Source: Arthrobacter sp. ISL-28
GTDB taxonomy: Bacteria; Actinomycetota; Actinomycetes; Actinomycetales; Micrococcaceae
NCBI RefSeq assembly: GCF_018613875.1
Contig: NZ_JAGGPJ010000027.1
Coordinates: forward strand, 1-64,000
Direction of reading: 5' to 3'
Length of the DNA: 64,000 nt
Below the pieces are notes generated by a model. The model was given only the letters and a program-made list of their open reading frames with translations, searched no databases and had not been told where the DNA came from. Numbering within the stretch: position 1 is the stretch's first letter; each line of letters begins with the position of its first letter. Shown here piece after piece: positions 59,959-64,000 of this stretch. The translations under genes and the position numbers were made by a program.

Positions 59959-61011
59959 ATGAGTCATGCGGAGGCCCCTGCGCCGGTCATTAAGGCGGCG
60001 GAACACGAGGCAGAAAGTCACCTGCCGATGGGCGAGCTGCCGGCGAACCACCTGTTCGACACCGTACTTCCAGTACGTCCCGCCTTGCTGAACCGCGGCT
60101 CCGTGGAGCGCATGAAGCCAAACCTCGTAGAAGAGCTGCTGGCAGGGGGAGGGGCGCGGGCCATGGTCCTCTCCGGCCGGCAGGCGCTGATCCATGCGGA
60201 TGCCTTGGTGCTGGCGGATGCCGCGCAGCTGCGGGACCGGCTCCGCGACGCGGATGCGGGCCCGCAGCTGGTTGTCTACCTCGGAGCTGCACTGGGATCC
60301 AGCAGTCTTCCGCCCGGGACGGAGATCCTTCTGTTCATCCTGTCCGAAACCATGGATGCCCGTGCAGCGGGGCTTCCCGCGGATTCCTCCTGGGAAGGTT
60401 TCCGGGACGTCGCCGCCCGGCTGGATCCCACGCACACGGCGCTTTTTGTCGAGGCCAGCGCAATTGCCAATTGGCACGCCACCCATACGCATTGTCCCCG
60501 CTGCGGGACTCCTACAAACGTCGAGGCCAGCGGCTGGGTCCGGCGCTGCCCGGCTGACGGCTCCGAACACTATCCCCGCACCGATCCCGCGATCATCGTC
60601 ACCGTCGTCGGTCCCGACGGCCGCCTGCTGCTCGGTGGCGGCGGCCCCCTTGACGCCCGGAACTACTCCACGCTGGCAGGGTTTGTGGAGCCGGGGGAGT
60701 CCCTGGAACAGGCAGTGGTCCGCGAAATCCTCGAGGAAGTGGGAGTGCGGGTGAGAGCCTGCCAGTACCTGGGCTCCCAGTCCTGGCCCTTCCCCGCCTC
60801 CCTCATGCTCGGCTTCACAGCAGTCACGGATGATGCGGAGGCCAAGCCCGACGGCGTTGAGGTCACCCGCGCGCGATGGTTTAGCCGGGAGGAACTTCAG
60901 GCGGCTGTTCTGAGCGGCGAGATCACCATTTCCACCAGACTGTCCATCGCCCGGTCCCTCATCGAACACTGGTATGGCGGCGTCATCCAGGACCGACCCT
61001 TGGACGAATGA
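59959..61011 (+). CDS. nudC: NADH pyrophosphatase / RNA decapping Nudix enzyme NudC
   Basis: 350 residues. The Nudix box GFVEPGESLEQAVVREILEEVG spans 241-262 and the NudC mark SQSWPFPAS lies at 273-281 (the usual SQPW has Ser). A zinc ribbon is suggested by C179, C182 and C197 but the fourth ligand position is Asp200. The enzyme hydrolyses NADH/NAD and removes NAD caps from RNA. It is followed 97 bp later by uvrD2; nudC next to uvrD2 is an old actinobacterial pairing. Confidence 0.92.
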   Translation: MSHAEAPAPVIKAAEHEAESHLPMGELPANHLFDTVLPVRPALLNRGSVERMKPNLVEELLAGGGARAMVLSGRQALIHADALVLADAAQLRDRLRDADAGPQLVVYLGAALGSSSLPPGTEILLFILSETMDARAAGLPADSSWEGFRDVAARLDPTHTALFVEASAIANWHATHTHCPRCGTPTNVEASGWVRRCPADGSEHYPRTDPAIIVTVVGPDGRLLLGGGGPLDARNYSTLAGFVEPGESLEQAVVREILEEVGVRVRACQYLGSQSWPFPASLMLGFTAVTDDAEAKPDGVEVTRARWFSREELQAAVLSGEITISTRLSIARSLIEHWYGGVIQDRPLDE

Positions 61012-61108
61012 CGGTGTGCGCGTCCCTCACAGGCCCCTCGCCCGCCATCTCCGCCGGCACCTGCCGGCTTCGGCGCCCATCATCCATCCCTTCGATTGAG
61101 CAGCAGAA

Positions 61109-63241
61109 GTGACTACAGAAATTCCTGACGGCAACGCCTCCCTCGAGGAGCGCATCCTCGGCGGCCTCGATGCCGAACAGCGTGAGGTGGCCAGCACCCT
61201 CACCGGACCGCTGTGCGTCCTTGCAGGCGCCGGCACCGGGAAAACACGGGCCATCACGCACCGGATTGCGTACGGGGTGCACTCGGGAGTGTACAGTCCG
61301 CAGCGGCTGCTGGCCGTGACCTTTACCGCCCGGGCCGCAGCGGAAATGCGCAGCAGGCTGCGGGACCTGGGAGTGGGCAACGTCCAGGCAAGGACCTTCC
61401 ACGCGGCGGCGCTGCGCCAGCTGCAGTTCTTCTGGCCCCAGGCGGTCGGCGGCACGCTGCCGAACCTGCTCGACCACAAGGCGCAAATGATCGCCGAGGC
61501 AGCGCGCCGGCTCCGCCTGAGTACGGACCGCGCATCCATCCGGGATCTGGCCTCCGAGATCGAATGGGCCAAAGTGTCCATGCTTACCCCGGCCAATTAT
61601 CTTGAAAATGCACAGGACAGGGGAAACCCTGGCGGCTTTGACCTCACAGCCGTGGCGCGGGTCTTTCAGTCCTATGAGGACGTCAAAACCGACCGAAACG
61701 TGATCGACTTCGAAGACGTCCTCTTGATCACCGTAGGTATCCTGCAGGAGGATCCGAAGGTGGCTGCCACAGTCCGCGAGCAGTACCGGCACTTCGTCGT
61801 GGACGAATACCAGGACGTCTCGCCCCTGCAGCAACGGCTCCTGGAGCTCTGGCTCGGTGGCCGTGACGAGCTCTGCGTCGTCGGCGACGCGAGCCAGACC
61901 ATCTATTCCTTCACGGGCGCATCGCCCAAACACCTGCTCGGGTTCAAGTCCCTGTATCCGAACGCCAACGTCGTGAAGCTGATCCGCGATTACCGCTCCA
62001 CGCCTCAGGTGGTCCAGCTGGCCAACGACCTCCTCGCAGCCCGCCGCAGCGGCGGACCGCTTGCCGATGCCGCTTGGGCCGCGCCGCTGAAGCTGGTCGC
62101 CCAGCGGGCCGCCGGACCACTGCCGCAGTTCACGGAGTGTTCGGACGATGAAGCCGAGGCAGCCACCGTGGCGTTCAAGATCCGGGCGCTGATGGACTCC
62201 GGCGTCGCGGCAAGCGAAATCGCTGTTCTGTTCCGCACCAACGGGCAGTCGGAAGCCTACGAACAAGCCTTGGCGTCGGCCGGAATCGGCTACCAGCTGC
62301 GCGGCGGTGAACGCTTCTTCGCCCGCAAGGAAGTCCGCGACGCCATTCTTCAGCTGCGGGCCGCTACTCGGGCAGTGTCGGAATCCTCTCCGCAGCCGCT
62401 CGGCCAGCTAGTCCGGGACATCGTGTCCTCGCTTGGTTACACCGACTCCGCCCCGCACAGCGGCGGCGCGCTGCGGGAGCGCTGGGAGTCCCTGGCAGCC
62501 CTGGTGGCGCTGGCCGATGAGCTGGTGGTGAGCCGCGGACCGCAGTTCAGCCTCGCTGACTTCGTGAACGAGCTGCAGGAACGGTCCCTTGCCCAGCACG
62601 CGCCCACCGTGCAGGGCGTCACACTGGCTTCGCTGCATGCCGCGAAGGGCCTCGAATGGGACGCCGTGTTCCTTGTAGGGCTCAGTGAAGGCCTCATGCC
62701 CATCTCCTTCGCAGACACACCGGAGGCGGTAGACGAGGAACGCCGGCTGCTCTACGTTGGCATCACCCGCGCGCGGGAGCACCTGGCGTTGTCGTGGTCC
62801 ACGGCGCGGACACCGGGAGGCCGGGCCAACCGCAAGCCGTCACGCTTCCTGGACGGACTCCGGCCCGATTCCGTGGCAAGCTCCGGCGCCCGGGGCAAAG
62901 GTCCGGCGCCGCGGCGCAAGGCTGCTGTTCCGGCTTCCTGCCGGGTCTGCGGCAGCATGCTGTCCAGCGGCGCCGAGCGGAAGGTGGGCCGCTGTGACCA
63001 GTGTCCGCCCAGTTACGAAGAACAGACCTTCAACGCCCTTCGGGAATGGCGCAAGGAAGTTGCCCTGTCTGCCGACGTGCCGGCATTTGTCGTGTTTACC
63101 GACGCGACCCTCACCGCCATCGCCGAGGCCCGGCCCTCGTCACTTGAGGAGCTGGCGCGGCTGGCCGGAGTTGGCCCTTCCAAACTGGAACGGTACGGGG
63201 AAGCGGTACTGGCCGTTCTCGTGGAAAGCAACACCCTCTGA
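61109..63241 (+). CDS. uvrD2: UvrD2-type superfamily I DNA helicase
   Basis: 710 residues. Walker A GAGTGKT at 40-46, DEYQD near 232, GDASQTIYSFTGAS, RDYRSTPQVV, LHAAKGLEWDAVF and VGITRAREHLAL give the helicase. The C-terminal part has the tetra-Cys zinc site (C611, C614, C629, C632) linking to an HRDC domain (about 640-705), the architecture of mycobacterial UvrD2. The GTG start was chosen for its GCAGAAGTG leader. It overlaps the next gene by one base. Confidence 0.94.
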   Translation: MTTEIPDGNASLEERILGGLDAEQREVASTLTGPLCVLAGAGTGKTRAITHRIAYGVHSGVYSPQRLLAVTFTARAAAEMRSRLRDLGVGNVQARTFHAAALRQLQFFWPQAVGGTLPNLLDHKAQMIAEAARRLRLSTDRASIRDLASEIEWAKVSMLTPANYLENAQDRGNPGGFDLTAVARVFQSYEDVKTDRNVIDFEDVLLITVGILQEDPKVAATVREQYRHFVVDEYQDVSPLQQRLLELWLGGRDELCVVGDASQTIYSFTGASPKHLLGFKSLYPNANVVKLIRDYRSTPQVVQLANDLLAARRSGGPLADAAWAAPLKLVAQRAAGPLPQFTECSDDEAEAATVAFKIRALMDSGVAASEIAVLFRTNGQSEAYEQALASAGIGYQLRGGERFFARKEVRDAILQLRAATRAVSESSPQPLGQLVRDIVSSLGYTDSAPHSGGALRERWESLAALVALADELVVSRGPQFSLADFVNELQERSLAQHAPTVQGVTLASLHAAKGLEWDAVFLVGLSEGLMPISFADTPEAVDEERRLLYVGITRAREHLALSWSTARTPGGRANRKPSRFLDGLRPDSVASSGARGKGPAPRRKAAVPASCRVCGSMLSSGAERKVGRCDQCPPSYEEQTFNALREWRKEVALSADVPAFVVFTDATLTAIAEARPSSLEELARLAGVGPSKLERYGEAVLAVLVESNTL

Positions 63242-63873
63242 TGGCGGGGACACAACTGACAACGCACGACGGCGCGCCCGTCGTCGTGCGCCGTTCTGCC
63301 CGCAGGCGCCGCACTGTGGCCGCATTCTGGGAGAACGGCACGGCCGTCGTCGCCATCCCCGCGCATTTCAGCCGGGCCCAGGAAGCCGAATGGGTGCGCC
63401 GGATGCTGGACAAGCTGAAAGTCCAGGGGGACCGGCAGTCCAAGGGCGGGCGTCGCCCGGCCACCGACGCTGCCCTGGCCAGCCACGCCGCGGAGCTCTC
63501 GGCGCGGTACCTCGGCGGTAGGGCAGTTCCGACGTCGGTCCGCTGGGTCAGCAACCAGAACTCGCGGTGGGGTTCGGCCACGCCCGCTGACGGGTCCATC
63601 CGCCTTTCGGACAAGCTGCGGCCGATGCCGCAGTGGGTCATCGATTACGTGCTGCTCCACGAGCTGGCCCACCTGCTGGTCGCCGGCCACAACGCTGCCT
63701 TCTGGAAGCTGCTGGAGGCCTACCCGGAAACGGCGCGGGCCAAGGCGTTCCTGGAGGGCGTGTCGTATGCTACCTCACGCGGCCTGGCTGCTGACGGAGC
63801 AGCCCCGCAGGGGTGGGCCGACGCCGCGGGGTTCCCCGCCACCGTCGGCCCCAACAGCCAGGGTTTATCCTAG
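63241..63873 (+). CDS. YgjP/DUF45-type zinc metalloprotease
   Basis: 210 residues. The zinc motif HELAHLLVAGH gives H140, E141, H144 and H150. Upstream NQNSRWGSATPADGSIRLS is the DUF45 'RWGSC' segment with Ser-Ala in place of the Cys. Members of this group (YgjP, also called M48 or SprT-like) are putative zinc proteases; the substrate is not known. It is coupled to uvrD2 by a one-base overlap (TGATG) and its stop overlaps that of the next gene on the other strand. Confidence 0.88.
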   Translation: MAGTQLTTHDGAPVVVRRSARRRRTVAAFWENGTAVVAIPAHFSRAQEAEWVRRMLDKLKVQGDRQSKGGRRPATDAALASHAAELSARYLGGRAVPTSVRWVSNQNSRWGSATPADGSIRLSDKLRPMPQWVIDYVLLHELAHLLVAGHNAAFWKLLEAYPETARAKAFLEGVSYATSRGLAADGAAPQGWADAAGFPATVGPNSQGLS

Positions 63874-64000
63874 GTCCGGGGTTCAGCTCCGGGGCCGTCC
63901 TGGCCGTCGTCCTTCATGCCTCCGTCTTCCGCGGTCCCCGCCTCGGGGGCATCGAAGCCGCCGTCCAGGAGTTTCATCAGCGCGTCATCCACTTCACTGG
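63870..64000 (-). CDS. C-terminal fragment of an unknown gene running off the window
   Basis: About 43 codons end in TAG at 63870-63872. The peptide is acidic and Gly-rich (VDDALMKLLDGGFDAPEAG, then DDGQDGPGAEPRT). From gene order next to uvrD2 in mycobacteria it could be the zincin_2-type metalloprotease, but the fragment itself proves nothing. Its stop and that of the plus-strand gene share the bases CTAG. Confidence 0.55.
   Translation of the reverse strand, partial: SEVDDALMKLLDGGFDAPEAGTAEDGGMKDDGQDGPGAEPRT

Noticed and set aside
1..64000. Mobile elements, prophage, CRISPR array, tRNA or rRNA genes
   Set aside because: No transposase, integrase, regular spaced repeats or cloverleaf sequences were seen.

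Overview
The window is a chromosomal stretch of a high-GC Gram-positive bacterium, very probably a member of the Micrococcaceae close to Arthrobacter or Pseudarthrobacter. This rests on GC-rich codon use, frequent GTG and TTG starts, and actinobacterial families such as DUF3117, DUF3107, MoeZ, AdnA/AdnB, UvrD2 and the actinobacterial DapD. The haem cluster belongs to the coproporphyrin-dependent pathway. Gene order in several blocks matches what I remember of the Mycobacterium sigE locus and of the moeZ and adnAB-nudC-uvrD2 loci. I saw no insertion sequence, prophage, CRISPR array, rRNA or tRNA. The region reads as stable core genome, about 90 percent coding.

Layout. 1-2552: start of galE, a divergent TetR regulator, an unknown protein and a transglycosylase-like protein. 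2612-8252: divergent dapD and dapE (lysine and peptidoglycan), then a glutamate-type ABC importer gluABCD. 8357-11437: a LOG-family protein, a DivIVA-domain protein, a PIG-V-like mannosyltransferase and a 55-residue DUF3117 protein. 11481-18769: O-methyltransferase, sigE, a zinc anti-sigma factor, tatB, Mrp ATPase, a DUF1003 membrane protein, a PRC/MgtE-N/CBS protein and a stress-type membrane protein. 18935-26667: aminopeptidase P, PHP phosphoesterase, a solitary DNA methyltransferase, a DEAD-box helicase, an RNB nuclease and a ferritin-like protein. 26704-30141: thiE and the TPP-riboswitch-controlled thiO-thiS-thiG operon. 30208-34249: pterin dehydratase fused to a VOC domain, DUF3107, TetR, moeZ and a Tat-type secreted protein.

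34394-47153 carries nearly the whole haem pathway: hemA divergent from hemE, hemG (cgoX), hemQ (chdC), hemH (cpfC), hemC, hemD, hemB and hemL. Two non-haem genes are embedded in it: a secreted Pro/Thr-rich protein and a luciferase-like flavin oxidoreductase. 47251-49965 is the methionine importer metNIQ. 50229-64000 is a DNA-repair and nucleotide-hygiene block: DnaQ-like exonuclease, an alkyltransferase-like protein coupled to adnA and adnB, an APH-type phosphotransferase, nudC, uvrD2, a DUF45-type metalloprotease and the tail of one more gene.

The most useful unexplained signals are small. Two strong CRP-type palindromes (TGTGA-N6-TCACG) lie in the divergent galE/tetR and hemA/hemE promoter regions. 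A perfect 26-bp palindrome lies inside the first codons of hemA. Operator-like repeats lie ahead of hemQ, gluA, moeZ and the stress protein. Several enzymes depart from textbook metal or catalytic residues (Mrp, NudC, AdnA, the RNB nuclease, HemB). I did not find convincing evidence of a wholly new multi-gene system. The best candidates for new biology are the oxidoreductase inside the haem operon, the phosphotransferase inside the repair block, and the DUF1003 plus MgtE-N/CBS pair.
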